Positions 46,259 through 55,928 are shown, counted from the first letter of the stretch. The stretch is 64,000 nucleotides of DNA from Oceanobacillus saliphilus (GCF_023522835.1 NZ_JALCZU010000002.1:186001-250000), one strand, 5' to 3'. Made by a program: numbers and translations. The notes: a model not told the origin generated them from the sequence alone.

Positions 46259-46380
46259 CTTATTTCCCCCTTGAACGAACCATAACGTTATTCAGTCATT
46301 TTATATAATAGTACCATTATACTTTATCCAATCGGAAATTTATACTATTAAGTTTAAAATGAGCTATGAAGTGTTTTCTT

Positions 46381-47262
46381 TCACTCGATATTCTGCACTT
46401 GTTCCTTCATTTTTTCTATTTCACTTTTTAGCAGGACGGTCCATTCACCAATTTTGGCATCTGTCGATTTCGATCCAATCGTATTGGCTTCGCGGTGCAT
46501 CTCCTGTGTGATAAAATCCAGCTTTCTTCCTGAAGCTTCTTTACTCCCCAACGTCCTCTTAAAATGCTCCCTATGACTTTTAAGTCTTGTAATTTCTTCC
46601 GTGATATCTCCTTTATCTGCCAGCAATACAATTTCCTGATGTATTCTGGCATCATCCACAGCCATAGATCCATCCAGATATTCCGACACTCTATCCCGAA
46701 TCTTATCCTGATATTCTCTTCTGACAGCATCTCTTCGATTGGACAGTCCTGTTATGATTGCATGGATGGTCTCAAGCCTTTCCGCTAAATCTCCAGCTAA
46801 ATAATCTCCTTCTTCCATCCTCATCATCGATACTTGCTTACAAGCCTTCTCTGTTCCATTGAGGATGCGTGCATGGAATTCATCGGTGTCCTCTTGCGTT
46901 TCCTGTATTTGAAAAAAATCAGGAATCGTCGTCATGACCGATAATGGTAACTCACCCGAAAGTTCGTATCTTCGTTTAGCCTCATTCAGCTGTTCCATAT
47001 ATTGATCCATCAACTCCCAGTCGGCAGTTAATTTTTTACGTGATAAATTATCTCCCTCAAGTCCAACATATATCTCAATTCTCCCTCTCTGAAAATAGGA
47101 TTGGGCAATTTTTTTCAGTTTATCTTCCAAAAAGAGGAAAGAGCGAGGCATCTTCACCATTACATCAAGAAAGCGATGATTGACACTTCTGATTTCTATC
47201 ATAATTGATGTTTTTTCTATGAGTTGCGTCTCTTTTCCATAACCAGTCATACTTGACACCAT
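46381..47262 (-). CDS. YicC/YloC family endoribonuclease-like protein
   Basis: 293 residues: SSMTGYGKET at the start, IEIRSVNHRFLDVMVKMPRS, and the C-terminal DUF1732 (IHQEIVLLADKGDITEEITRLKSH, GRKLDFITQEMHREANTIGSKS). E. coli YicC has RNase activity that affects small RNAs; a related role is inferred here. ATG 47262 is chosen over 47283 on family start and a GGATGTGAT site. A large repeat lies upstream. Confidence 0.93.
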   Translation of the reverse strand: MVSSMTGYGKETQLIEKTSIMIEIRSVNHRFLDVMVKMPRSFLFLEDKLKKIAQSYFQRGRIEIYVGLEGDNLSRKKLTADWELMDQYMEQLNEAKRRYELSGELPLSVMTTIPDFFQIQETQEDTDEFHARILNGTEKACKQVSMMRMEEGDYLAGDLAERLETIHAIITGLSNRRDAVRREYQDKIRDRVSEYLDGSMAVDDARIHQEIVLLADKGDITEEITRLKSHREHFKRTLGSKEASGRKLDFITQEMHREANTIGSKSTDAKIGEWTVLLKSEIEKMKEQVQNIE

Positions 47263-47411
47263 TCCTATCACATCCACTTTCATTATACGTTTTTTGCCTA
47301 AATTCTAAACCTATTATACCAATCCTGTTTCTTTTGGGAAAACAATCTGTTACTAGTAGGTGTAAATTTACCGTCTTTCTCTAAGATTCAAACAGTTAGA
47401 AGTTATAATAG

Positions 47412-48231
47412 AACTTTCCGTTTAGTGAGACTGACAGATAAACCTTGGTAGAATTAGGAGTTGGAGATATACTGCTTAAGTGGACTTTGGATTAACTGAT
47501 AGGTTTTCATCTTAATTGATATAAAATGCGGTAACTGCCATCTTTGTAAAATCTCTAAGCGGGTAATTGAAACAAGTAACTTCGGCAACCGCCGCCCGTA
47601 TACACTTGCGGTTCACGGGCGGCTGGTGAGCCCTCCTCGTGCTATCGCACTGCGGGGTCTCTCCGATGCCTTTCCTCCCGTTGGAGTCTACGTGTATACG
47701 GGCGGCTAGTATGGCAGTTCTTGAAAAAATAGATACCTCTTCAAGAACCGTAGAAGCTTTTTGATTAACTTTGATTGCATTTAGCATTTTTATAACTAGC
47801 TACAAAGATTTTTCGTAATCAGTAGATTCACCAGTCCTAGATAATTGTGGACGCTCACCTGTACTGATGAAGTTGTTGTATGGTGCTTTTTGAGCTAGTG
47901 CATGAGTAGTAATAGTCAGCAATCTTCTAACCAGCTCTGGGGAATAAACGGAGACTTCTGCGGGAAGAGAGGCATCGGTGAGACAGCGTAGCGCTTTAGC
48001 GCAAGTTGGCTCACCAACCGCCCGCGAAAAAGCGCAGTTTATTCCCCAGAGCGGTAGCCGAAGCTGCTTATCCTGCGTCACAGCTTATATCAAATCCAAT
48101 GTTATTGAGTTACTTTGGAGTTCACATAAAATACGAGGCAAATAACGCAAAAAATTACGAAAACCAGCCTTACTTTTTTCAAAGCTTAGCAAGGTGGTTA
48201 TTATTGGCTATCTATGATTGGTACGAAAGTT
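47412..48231. repeat. Composite dispersed repeat, copy C (inverted relative to copy A)
   Basis: Most of the 1-kb gap between yloC and yloB. Its left part (AACTTTCCG, TAGTGAGACTGACA, GAATTAGGAG, GATATAAAATGCG) is the reverse complement of the right part of copy A, and its right part is that of the left of copy A (CTTGCTAAGCTTTGAAAAA, GGCTGGTTTTCGTAATT). The modules are closed by GCCGCCCGTATACAC (47591-47605/47692-47706) and CTCTGGGGAATAAAC (47935-47949/48037-48051), both perfect 15-bp stems. Apparent frames inside are not genes. Confidence 0.85.
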
Positions 48232-48238
48232 GAGTTCT

Positions 48239-48279
48239 AAAAAAAAAAGCAACCCGACATGTTCCATTCCCGGGCTGCT
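48239..48279 (-). terminator. Terminator after yloB
   Basis: On the minus strand AGCAGCCCG and CGGGTTGCT form a stem followed by ten T. It lies just beyond the yloB stop and next to the end of repeat copy C. Confidence 0.85.
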
Positions 48280-48285
48280 GATGTA

Positions 48286-50940
48286 CTATTTTTTTGTGAA
48301 TCCAAATAAAACTGTTGGTATTGCCGCCAGACCAATGACAAGCATCCAGTCCGTGAGTGTAAGACTTACTGTATGGAAAATCGGCTGCAATGGTGGCCAG
48401 TAAACTACTACTAGAAGAAGTAGCAAAGATGAAATCACTGCAAAAACAAGATAAATATTCTCAAAAGGATTTCTCGCGAATATAGAATGCTCGCTTCTGC
48501 AATCAAATACATGAATCAGCTGTGCCACTACCAAAATGGTGAAAGCTGTTGTTTGGGCAAACATTAAGTTATCCGGGTTATTTTGATACGTAACGACAAA
48601 GCCGATCAATGTTACTATCCCAATCATAATTCCTCTGCTTATTATTTTATAGCCCAATCCCCTCGAGAAAATTCCTTCACGGGGACTTCTTGGTGACCGT
48701 TTCATAACATCTTCTTCCGCTTTATCAAGTCCAAGTGCCATTGCTGGGAGACCATCTGTAACAAGATTCACCCAGAGAATCTGAACAGGTATGAGCGGGA
48801 GAGGTAAGGCAAGCAGCATGGCAAAAAGCATTACTAGTATTTCACCTACATTGGAAGCGAGTAAATACCTGATGAATTTACGGATGTTTTCATAGATATT
48901 CCTTCCTTCCTGAATCGCTGATTTAATCGTGGCAAAATTATCATCCATCAAGATTAGAGAAGAAGCTTCCTTCGTGACATCTGTACCACTTATTCCCATA
49001 CTAATTCCAATATCACTGGCTTTTATTGCAGGGGCATCATTAACTCCATCACCTGTCATTGCAACGATATGTCCTTTTTCCTGGAAAGCCTTCACGATTT
49101 TCAGTTTATGTTCCGGTGTCACTCTTGCAAAAACATACGTCTCTTCGATTACATTACCAAGATCCTCCGTCGTCATTTTGTTTAATTGATGACCTTCAAG
49201 TACAAGGCCATTGTCTGGAAGCAAATTTAAATCTCTCGCGATAGCCCTTGCAGTATTAACATGGTCACCTGTTATCATGACCGTTTTTATTCCTGCTTCT
49301 CGGCATTCTCTAATAGCAGCTTTTACTTCTTTTCTTGGCGGGTCCATTAGTCCGTATAATCCGATAAATGTCAGTTCATCTTCCAGTAAAGCTGAATCTA
49401 GCGACGCATTGGATGATATGGCTTTCATACTGATTGCTATAGTTCTTAACGCTTTATTAGCCATGTCATTAATGGCATTTTCAATCTGGACTTTATTTTG
49501 GTGTTTCAGAAGTTTCCTTCCATCCTTGTCCAAGAAAAAAGATGATCTTGGCAGCAGGACATCTGGAGCCCCCTTTGTAATCAGAAACCGCATTTTATTC
49601 TTGTCTTCCACTACGACACTCATTCTTTTTCGATCTGAATCAAACGGAAATTCCTTCACAATGCGGTATGATTCACCTATGTCTGCTGTTAAACCCATCT
49701 TCCTCGCAGCAACTAATAGGGCTCCATCAGTTGGGTCACCATCAATATAATTTTTTCCCTTTTTAACATGTATCGACGCGTTGTTGCAAAGCATCCCATA
49801 CAGAAGCATATTTTCAAGATTGGGATATGTGCTTTCTACTTTTTCTCGTTCAAGGAAGAAATCGCCATGTACCTGGTATCCATCCCCAGAAACATACAAA
49901 TAATCACCATTGAGGTAAATTTCCTTTACTGTCATCTGGTTTTCAGTCATTGTTCCTGTCTTATCCGAGCAGATGACAGATGCACAACCCAATGTCTCCA
50001 CTGCCGAAAGCTTCCGGACAATTGCCTTTTTACGAATCATCCGTTGTACACCAAGTGAAAGAGCGACTGTTACAATTGCAGGCAGACCTTCTGGAATGGC
50101 CGCAACAGCTAGTGATACCCCTGCTAGAAACATGTCATACATTGGATGACCTTGTATGACACCTAGTCCTGCAACTAAAACGGTCAGTAATAATGCAACA
50201 ACGATTAAAATTTTACCCAGTTCTGCCAGCTTCATTTCTAATGGTGTTACCATCTTTTTTGTATTAGCCATCAGTGAAGCAATCTGTCCCATGACGGTAT
50301 TCATCCCTGTGCCAACAACAATTCCTACACCGGATCCTCTTGTTACAAGTGTACCCATAAACCCCATGTTCACCTGATCTTGAACATCAAGGTTGTCCAT
50401 TTTTATCGCTGTAGCATGCTTACTTACCGGGAGCGATTCACCAGTAAGTGCCGACTCCTCTGTCTCCATGCTATTTGATTTCACAATACGGATATCAGCA
50501 GGAATACGGTCTCCGCTATTAATTTTAACAATATCCCCTACGACTACCTCTCTGGAAGTTACTTTTCCCCATTGCTTATCACGAAAGACATTTGCCATCG
50601 GTGCTGATAATTCCTTTAGCTTTTCAAGTGAATTCTCCGCTTTTTGCTCCTGAAAAAAACCGATGAATCCATTAATGAATACAATAATCATGATGGCGAT
50701 TGCATCAATATATTCTCCAAGCAGCCCGGCTATCAATGTGGCAGCCAGTAACACAATGACCATAAAATCCTGAAACTGTTTCAGAAAAATTAGCCATTTG
50801 GAAGTGTTTTTCTTTGATTCCAGGATATTTTCTCCATATTGTTTCCGGCGTTCTTCCGCCTGTTTTGAGCTGAGTCCCCTATTGGCTGTGACGTGCAACT
50901 TCTGTTCCACTTTTTCTGCATCCAACTGATACCATTTCAT
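48286..50940 (-). CDS. yloB: Calcium-transporting P-type ATPase (YloB-like)
   Basis: 884 residues, P2A-type pump. The phosphorylation motif SDKTGTMTENQMT, TGES actuator loop (EESALTGESLPVSK), PEGLPAIVTVALSLG in membrane segment 4 and TGDGVNDAPAIKASDIGI hinge are all present, with about ten membrane segments. Close to B. subtilis YloB, which supplies Ca2+ to spores. ATG 50940 follows GGAGGAATGCAG. It is divergent from rqcH. Confidence 0.95.
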   Translation of the reverse strand: MKWYQLDAEKVEQKLHVTANRGLSSKQAEERRKQYGENILESKKNTSKWLIFLKQFQDFMVIVLLAATLIAGLLGEYIDAIAIMIIVFINGFIGFFQEQKAENSLEKLKELSAPMANVFRDKQWGKVTSREVVVGDIVKINSGDRIPADIRIVKSNSMETEESALTGESLPVSKHATAIKMDNLDVQDQVNMGFMGTLVTRGSGVGIVVGTGMNTVMGQIASLMANTKKMVTPLEMKLAELGKILIVVALLLTVLVAGLGVIQGHPMYDMFLAGVSLAVAAIPEGLPAIVTVALSLGVQRMIRKKAIVRKLSAVETLGCASVICSDKTGTMTENQMTVKEIYLNGDYLYVSGDGYQVHGDFFLEREKVESTYPNLENMLLYGMLCNNASIHVKKGKNYIDGDPTDGALLVAARKMGLTADIGESYRIVKEFPFDSDRKRMSVVVEDKNKMRFLITKGAPDVLLPRSSFFLDKDGRKLLKHQNKVQIENAINDMANKALRTIAISMKAISSNASLDSALLEDELTFIGLYGLMDPPRKEVKAAIRECREAGIKTVMITGDHVNTARAIARDLNLLPDNGLVLEGHQLNKMTTEDLGNVIEETYVFARVTPEHKLKIVKAFQEKGHIVAMTGDGVNDAPAIKASDIGISMGISGTDVTKEASSLILMDDNFATIKSAIQEGRNIYENIRKFIRYLLASNVGEILVMLFAMLLALPLPLIPVQILWVNLVTDGLPAMALGLDKAEEDVMKRSPRSPREGIFSRGLGYKIISRGIMIGIVTLIGFVVTYQNNPDNLMFAQTTAFTILVVAQLIHVFDCRSEHSIFARNPFENIYLVFAVISSLLLLLVVVYWPPLQPIFHTVSLTLTDWMLVIGLAAIPTVLFGFTKK

Positions 50941-51012
50941 CTGCATTCCTCCGGGCATTTAGATAGTACAAGCTATTACTTCATTTCTATGCCTAACAAT
51001 CCTAAAAAATGC

Positions 51013-51018
51013 TATAAT
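51013..51018 (+). promoter_or_regulatory. -10 element for rqcH
   Basis: A perfect TATAAT lies 18 bp before the rqcH ATG; the -35 (ATGCCT-like) is poor. The spacing to the ATG implies a very short leader. Confidence 0.35.
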
Positions 51019-51036
51019 TGCGCAAGAGGTGATTTT

Positions 51037-52749
51037 ATGCCATTCGATGGTATCGTAACAAGAGCAGTTACAGAAGAATTAAAAACTAAATTAATTTCAG
51101 GTAAAATAACGAAAATCTATCAGCCCACATCCGGTGAGCTCGTTTTTACAATTAGAAGTCAAGGAAAAAACCATACATTACTCTTTTCCGTCCATCCGAC
51201 CTATGCGAGATTACATCTGACAGATGATACATACACAAATCCGAAAGAACCACCGATGTTTTGTATGGTACTCAGAAAACATCTTTCTGGTGCTATTATA
51301 GAAGATATCGAGCAGTATGGAATGGAACGAATCGTGAACTTTTCCATTAAGACAAGGAATGAACTTGGTGATATGAGCCATAAATTACTAGTAGTAGAAC
51401 TGATGGGGAAACATAGTAATGTGATGATCGTCGATAAGGATAAGGGACATATCATAGACAGCATAAAGCACATTTCCATGGCACAAAATCGGCATCGGAC
51501 AATCCTCCCCGGTCAGGAATATAAGCTGCCGCCATCCCAGGATAAACTGAATCCATTGGAAATAGATGGAGAACAGTTCATCCGTAAACTTGATTTTAAT
51601 GCAGGTCAAATCGATAAACAAATGGTAGGCATACTCGATGGATTTTCACCATTTATTACGAACGAGATAACTTACCGCGCTCATTTCGGTTCAAATGAAG
51701 TATATGTGGAAAAATTTACAGAGATTCAGCTACAGCTGTTAGGTAATGAATATTCACCGGCCATTTACCGCAATGGCAAGGAAGATTTTCATGTTCTCCC
51801 CATTACTTCCACTAAAGGGGAAAAAGAGGAATTTGAAACGGTTAACTCCATGCTTGACAGCTTCTATTCCGGGAAAGCAGAGCGTGACCGTGTAAAGCAA
51901 CAGGCAAAGGATTTATATCGTTTTATTAAAAATGAACAAAACAAAAATGAACGGAAGCTAAAAAAACATCTCCAAACGGTCAAGAAAGCTGAAAAGGCTG
52001 ATTACTACCAAAAAATGGGTGAACTGCTTACGGCCCATATGCATCTTGTAAAACAAGGTAATACGGCCATCACTGTTACGGATTACTATGATCCCGATCA
52101 GGCAGAGATAACCATTGAACTGAATCCGAATAAAACACCAAGTGAAAATGCACAGAGCTTCTTTAAAACATATCAAAAGCTGAAAACATCCAAACAGTTT
52201 GTCCAAAATGAGATTATTCGAACTAACGAAGAACTAGATTACTTTAATCAGTTACTGCAGCAAATAGATGTTGCAGGAGTAGAAGATATAGAAGAAATTC
52301 GTGAGGAATTGCGGGAAGAAGGCTATTTGAAAAAACAAAAAATAAATCGCAAAAATAAAAACAAACCTTCCAAACCTGTACCTGAAGAATATATCGCTAC
52401 AGATGGCACATTAATATTCGTCGGTAAAAATAATAAGCAAAATGAATATGCAACAACAAAACTTGCCCACCGTGATGATACGTGGCTGCATACGAAAGAT
52501 ATCCCTGGTTCGCACGTCATTATCCGTTCAAAGGAAGTAAGTGAACAAACGCTTCTGGAGGCAGCTGAGCTGGCTGCCTATTTCAGTAAATCTCAAAATT
52601 CATCTTCTGTACCTGTTGATTATACAACGATTAGAAATGTCAAAAAGCCAAATGGAGCTAAACCAGGGTACGTCACCTATGATAATCAAAAAACACTTTA
52701 TGTAACTCCATCAAAAGAAACAGTTGATAAACTAAGGAAAAAAGGATGA
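51037..52749 (+). CDS. rqcH: Ribosome quality-control factor RqcH (NFACT family; FbpA/YloA)
   Basis: 570 residues. N-terminal NFACT-N (MPFDGIVTRAVTEELK, KIYQPTSGELVF), a charged coiled-coil middle (about 290-430), and a C-terminal NFACT-R/DUF814 domain (DDTWLHTKDIPGSHVIIRSK). In B. subtilis this protein binds stalled 50S-peptidyl-tRNA and adds C-terminal alanine tails for degradation; older names stress fibronectin binding. ATG 51037 follows AGAGGTGAT; the longer frame to 50893 overlaps yloB and is not coding. Confidence 0.95.
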   Translation: MPFDGIVTRAVTEELKTKLISGKITKIYQPTSGELVFTIRSQGKNHTLLFSVHPTYARLHLTDDTYTNPKEPPMFCMVLRKHLSGAIIEDIEQYGMERIVNFSIKTRNELGDMSHKLLVVELMGKHSNVMIVDKDKGHIIDSIKHISMAQNRHRTILPGQEYKLPPSQDKLNPLEIDGEQFIRKLDFNAGQIDKQMVGILDGFSPFITNEITYRAHFGSNEVYVEKFTEIQLQLLGNEYSPAIYRNGKEDFHVLPITSTKGEKEEFETVNSMLDSFYSGKAERDRVKQQAKDLYRFIKNEQNKNERKLKKHLQTVKKAEKADYYQKMGELLTAHMHLVKQGNTAITVTDYYDPDQAEITIELNPNKTPSENAQSFFKTYQKLKTSKQFVQNEIIRTNEELDYFNQLLQQIDVAGVEDIEEIREELREEGYLKKQKINRKNKNKPSKPVPEEYIATDGTLIFVGKNNKQNEYATTKLAHRDDTWLHTKDIPGSHVIIRSKEVSEQTLLEAAELAAYFSKSQNSSSVPVDYTTIRNVKKPNGAKPGYVTYDNQKTLYVTPSKETVDKLRKKG

Positions 52750-52775
52750 TCCCTTGTGGATCATCCTTTTGATTT
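52741..52775 (+). terminator. Terminator after rqcH
   Basis: GGATGATCC and GGATCATCC form a 9-bp stem with loop CTTGT, followed by TTTTGATTTT. The stem starts within the last rqcH codons. Confidence 0.85.
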
Positions 52776-52807
52776 TATTTGCATGTAACAAAATCGCAAT
52801 CATACTG

Positions 52808-53233
52808 TTATTGGACTGCTTGTGGATTCAATTTAACTTCAATATTTCCTCTGGTAGCTTTAGAATATGGGCATGCTTGGTGAGCCGCTTCTGCCAATTC
52901 CTGAGCTTCTTCAGGGTTAACCCCTTCAATCTTAATATTAAGTGTTACCCCAATCTTATAACCACCATTTTCCTGATCCTTCATAAAACTAACATCTGCG
53001 GTTGTTTCTGATTCAATTTGCTTCTTTTGCTGAGATGCAACCGAATTTAATGCACCATCATAGCATGCTGAATATCCTGCAGCAAATAACTGTTCTGGAT
53101 TTGAACCTTTTTTATCGGACTTCCCTTTTGCCGGGTTCACTAAATCTAGGTCGATCAAACCATCGTCCGATTTAACATGACCTTCCCTGCCATTTTTTGC
53201 TGTTGCACTTGAAGTAAAAATAATATCACTCAT
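52808..53233 (-). CDS. Ohr-family organic hydroperoxide resistance protein
   Basis: 141 residues of the OsmC/Ohr fold. The two redox Cys are in AGYSACYDGAL and AAHQACPYSKATR, the Ohr pattern (thiol-dependent reduction of organic peroxides). GGGAGTGA is 8 nt before the ATG. No OhrR-type regulator is adjacent; the nearest regulator is the LysR-type gene upstream on the same strand, with a possible promoter TTGTAC-18-TATGTT in between. Confidence 0.92.
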   Translation of the reverse strand: MSDIIFTSSATAKNGREGHVKSDDGLIDLDLVNPAKGKSDKKGSNPEQLFAAGYSACYDGALNSVASQQKKQIESETTADVSFMKDQENGGYKIGVTLNIKIEGVNPEEAQELAEAAHQACPYSKATRGNIEVKLNPQAVQ

Positions 53234-53331
53234 CACGTCACTCCCTTTTTATTTGTGTCTGTTGTACTGTTCCTCTATTTCTGGTCTGTTAAACATATTC
53301 CATAAAGAGAATTACGTACAACGAATAATAA

Positions 53332-54207
53332 TTACTCAACTTTATAACCAAGAAAATTCGTGTTGGTCAGTGCGGTAATAAAGTGATCGACTTGGGGTAG
53401 CTTGCGGATACCTTCCTGGTAACAAACCCAAGTATCCCGAGTCACGCTTCTTCCATCGACTTCAAGCGGAATGTGCGGATAACGATCCATCATGGAATCA
53501 GAGACACTTTCTGGCAATACAGCCATACCGATTCCCTGTTTCATAAATTGTTTACACGTCTCAATCTGATCGACGGTCATTGTTTTCAGCGGCTTAATTT
53601 TATCCTGATGATGATAAAGCCAGTTATCTACAAGTTCATGCATACTGTCATCACTTTTGAATGAAATTAATGGACGTTCTTTCAGTTTATCTTTTGGGAA
53701 TGGTTCCGTATCAAACATGTATAACGGATCATCAAATAAACGGATTGACGTTGTTTCCTTTAGTTTTGCTCCTCGAATAATACATACATGATATTTTTTA
53801 TGATCACGTCTTATGTCTTCACTTATTCCGGTAACGAGATCAATCGCAACCTTTGGATAAGTGGAAGTAAACTCTCCAAGTATTGCAGGAAGAAACCGTT
53901 GACTAATTATAGAAGAGCAGGCGATTGATAATGTACCTTGAATTTCTTTTCCAGATTCCGCAAGCCTGTTTTTTAATTCTCTCTCATGATCGAGTACCCT
54001 CTTCGCATGTTCGATAATAATTTCACCAGTTGGCGTAGCGATTAGACGCTTGGAGGTACGAAGAAAGATAGCTGTCCCAAAATATTCTTCAATATATTTA
54101 AGTCTCTGGGTGACAGCAGGTTGGGAGATCAAAATTACTTTAGCCGTTCCGCGTATCGTTCCAATTTCATTCAATTTTATGAGCAGTTCATAATCATCAA
54201 TTTTCAT
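53332..54207 (-). CDS. LysR-family transcriptional regulator
   Basis: 291 residues: N-terminal winged helix-turn-helix (LLIKLNEIGTIRGTAKVI, SQPAVTQRLKYIEEYFG, FLRTSKRLIATPTGE) and a periplasmic-binding-like effector domain (GTLSIACSSIISQRFLP, MKQGIGMAVLPESV). Target and effector cannot be told. It is divergent from the methyltransferase gene; an imperfect dyad (ATACTTAT...ATTAGTAT) lies in the shared 118-bp gap and could be its binding site. Confidence 0.93.
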   Translation of the reverse strand: MKIDDYELLIKLNEIGTIRGTAKVILISQPAVTQRLKYIEEYFGTAIFLRTSKRLIATPTGEIIIEHAKRVLDHERELKNRLAESGKEIQGTLSIACSSIISQRFLPAILGEFTSTYPKVAIDLVTGISEDIRRDHKKYHVCIIRGAKLKETTSIRLFDDPLYMFDTEPFPKDKLKERPLISFKSDDSMHELVDNWLYHHQDKIKPLKTMTVDQIETCKQFMKQGIGMAVLPESVSDSMMDRYPHIPLEVDGRSVTRDTWVCYQEGIRKLPQVDHFITALTNTNFLGYKVE

Positions 54208-54261
54208 GGAATACCCCCTCCCGATAAATAATACTTATTAGTTTTAATTATATATTAGTAT

Positions 54262-54290
54262 TTTACTTATTGCATTATAAATCATATGAT
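54262..54290 (+). promoter_or_regulatory. Promoter for the methyltransferase gene
   Basis: TTTACT (54262-54267) and TATGAT (54285-54290) are 17 bp apart, about 35 bp before the ATG. The AT-rich dyad 54224-54260, a possible LysR site, lies directly upstream. Confidence 0.5.
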
Positions 54291-54325
54291 AAATTTAGGG
54301 AGTATTTTTTAAGGAGGAATTATAG

Positions 54326-55087
54326 ATGAACGAGAAAGAACACGTTAAAAAGGTTTTCTCTAAAAATCGAAAAGCATATGTAACAAGCAGTACACATTCT
54401 CAAGGTGAGGATCTCCAATTACTAAAAGACTGGCTTAATCCTACAGCTGACTCCATCTTGCTTGATATAGCTACTGGTGGTGGCCATGTCGTCAAACAGC
54501 TTTCGCCATTTGTAAAAACAGCATTTGCTACAGACATTACAAAAGACATGCTGGAGAACACTTCTAAACATCTGAGAGACTATCCTAATATTATTTATGT
54601 AATTGCTGATGCTGAATACCTGCCATTCCTCGATCATAGTTTTGATTCTGTCACTTGCAGAATTGCTGCACACCATTTTCCCCAACCATCCTTATTTATA
54701 AAAGAGGTTCAGCGTGTATTAAAACCTGGAGGAAGTTTTATTCTTATTGACAACATAGCAGCTGAGAATAATGATTATGATGTATATATCAATAAGCTCG
54801 AAAAAATGCGTGACTATAGTCATGTCAAATCCTTACAAATTTCGAAGTGGAAAGAACTCTTCCAAAAAAACAATTTAACTGTTACAAAGGAAAGAATCAG
54901 AAAGAAAACATTACCTTTTCATGAATGGGTGAATCGAACATTGGATAAGAAACAAGAAATTGAAAAGGTCCATGAGTTCCTTCTTCATGCTCCAGAAGAA
55001 ATCAAGGAATATTACAATATAAAACTGGAACATCAGAAAGTAGAATCTATCGCCATTGATGAGTGGATGGTTATTTGCAAAAAATAA
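54326..55087 (+). CDS. Class I SAM-dependent methyltransferase, substrate unknown
   Basis: 253 residues. Motif I is ILLDIATGGGHVVKQL (about 44-59), followed by ATDITKDML, VIADAEYLPFLDHSFDSVTCR and EVQRVLKPGGSFILIDN, the UbiE/Methyltransf_11 pattern. The C-terminal part is charged and helical with no recognised substrate domain. AAGGAGGA precedes the ATG. It is divergent from LysR; this block replaces the sulfate-assimilation genes that follow pyrE in B. subtilis, so it is accessory. Confidence 0.88.
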   Translation: MNEKEHVKKVFSKNRKAYVTSSTHSQGEDLQLLKDWLNPTADSILLDIATGGGHVVKQLSPFVKTAFATDITKDMLENTSKHLRDYPNIIYVIADAEYLPFLDHSFDSVTCRIAAHHFPQPSLFIKEVQRVLKPGGSFILIDNIAAENNDYDVYINKLEKMRDYSHVKSLQISKWKELFQKNNLTVTKERIRKKTLPFHEWVNRTLDKKQEIEKVHEFLLHAPEEIKEYYNIKLEHQKVESIAIDEWMVICKK

Positions 55088-55095
55088 AGTGAAAC

Positions 55096-55128
55096 TTCAG
55101 TGGGGATTTCCCTTTCCTCCCCACTGAA
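55096..55128 (+). other. Strong hairpin after the methyltransferase gene
   Basis: TTCAGTGGGGA and TCCCCACTGAA form a perfect 11-bp stem with an 11-nt loop. No T tract follows, so it is not a clear intrinsic terminator; it opens a structured non-coding segment. Confidence 0.6.
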
Positions 55129-55130
55129 TG

Positions 55131-55266
55131 TTAGCACCACCAAGGGTATGACCTAAAGGCCCTTGAACAGAATAGGGAATTTACGGGCCTGTTTATCCCA
55201 TCTTCTAAGTTTTTAATCCTTCTCATGCTAGAGGTGGAGGTAGTACAGCCCGTTAATACGTGCTAA
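55131..55266. other. Structured non-coding segment, possible small RNA or element remnant
   Basis: TTAGCAC (55131-55137) pairs with GTGCTAA (55260-55266), enclosing further pairings: AAGGG/CCCTT, AGGCCC/GGGCCT and CACC/GGTG. It is bounded by the 11-bp hairpin on one side and the palindromic terminator on the other. A 31-codon minus-strand frame exists inside but has no supporting features. Confidence 0.4.
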
Positions 55267-55295
55267 AAATCCGAACGAATTCGAATTCGTTCGGA
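55265..55295. terminator. Palindromic terminator of the pyr operon
   Basis: A 26-bp perfect palindrome (half-site TCCGAACGAATTC, 55270-55295) is followed on the minus strand by TTTTTAG and on the plus strand by CTTTTATG. It ends the pyr transcript 35 bp after the pyrE stop and can serve both directions. Confidence 0.85.
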
Positions 55296-55330
55296 CTTTT
55301 ATGTAACGAACACTTTTGTCCCAGCTTCTT

Positions 55331-55928
55331 TTATAAACGATCTCTCCAGGATATTAATTTAGTTTTCGCTTCTTCATGGAACATACCATCTTCAACTAAA
55401 GCATCGACCAATTCATCAAAATTAGTGATCGTGTCAAACGAGATGCCTTCAGCTTCAAAGTTTTCGGCTGCCTTTTGCAGACCATAAGTAAAAATTGCAA
55501 AAACCCCTAATACATCTGCACCTGCATCCGTTAATGCCTTCGCAGATTCGATGGAAGATCCTCCAGTTGAAATCAAATCTTCAATGACAAGGACTTTTTG
55601 GTCTTTTTTGATTTCGCCCTCAATCTGATTCCCCTTACCATGCCCTTTAGGCTTGGATCGAACATAAACCATAGGAAGATTTAACCTTTCTGCAAGCCAG
55701 GCAGCATGTGGGATTCCTGCAGTTGCACACCCTGCAATCACTTCCGGTTTTTCATCCATTGCTGCTATTTTTTCAGCAAATGCTTCACTTATTTTTTTAC
55801 GAACTTCCGGGTAGGACATTGTTAATCGATTATCACAGTAAATCGGTGATTTGATCCCGGAAGTCCAGGTAAAATAATTTTCGGGATTGATTTGTACGGC
55901 CTTAATTTTTAGTAAGTCTCTTGCAAGT

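Noticed and set aside
47512-48233. Several 60-93-codon frames between yloC and yloB
   Set aside because: They lie within repeat copy C and follow its palindromes; no start signals or recognisable protein features.
55128-55238. A 31-codon minus-strand frame (MRRIKN...) between pyrE and the methyltransferase gene
   Set aside because: Too short, no ribosome site, and it lies in a segment better explained by base pairing.
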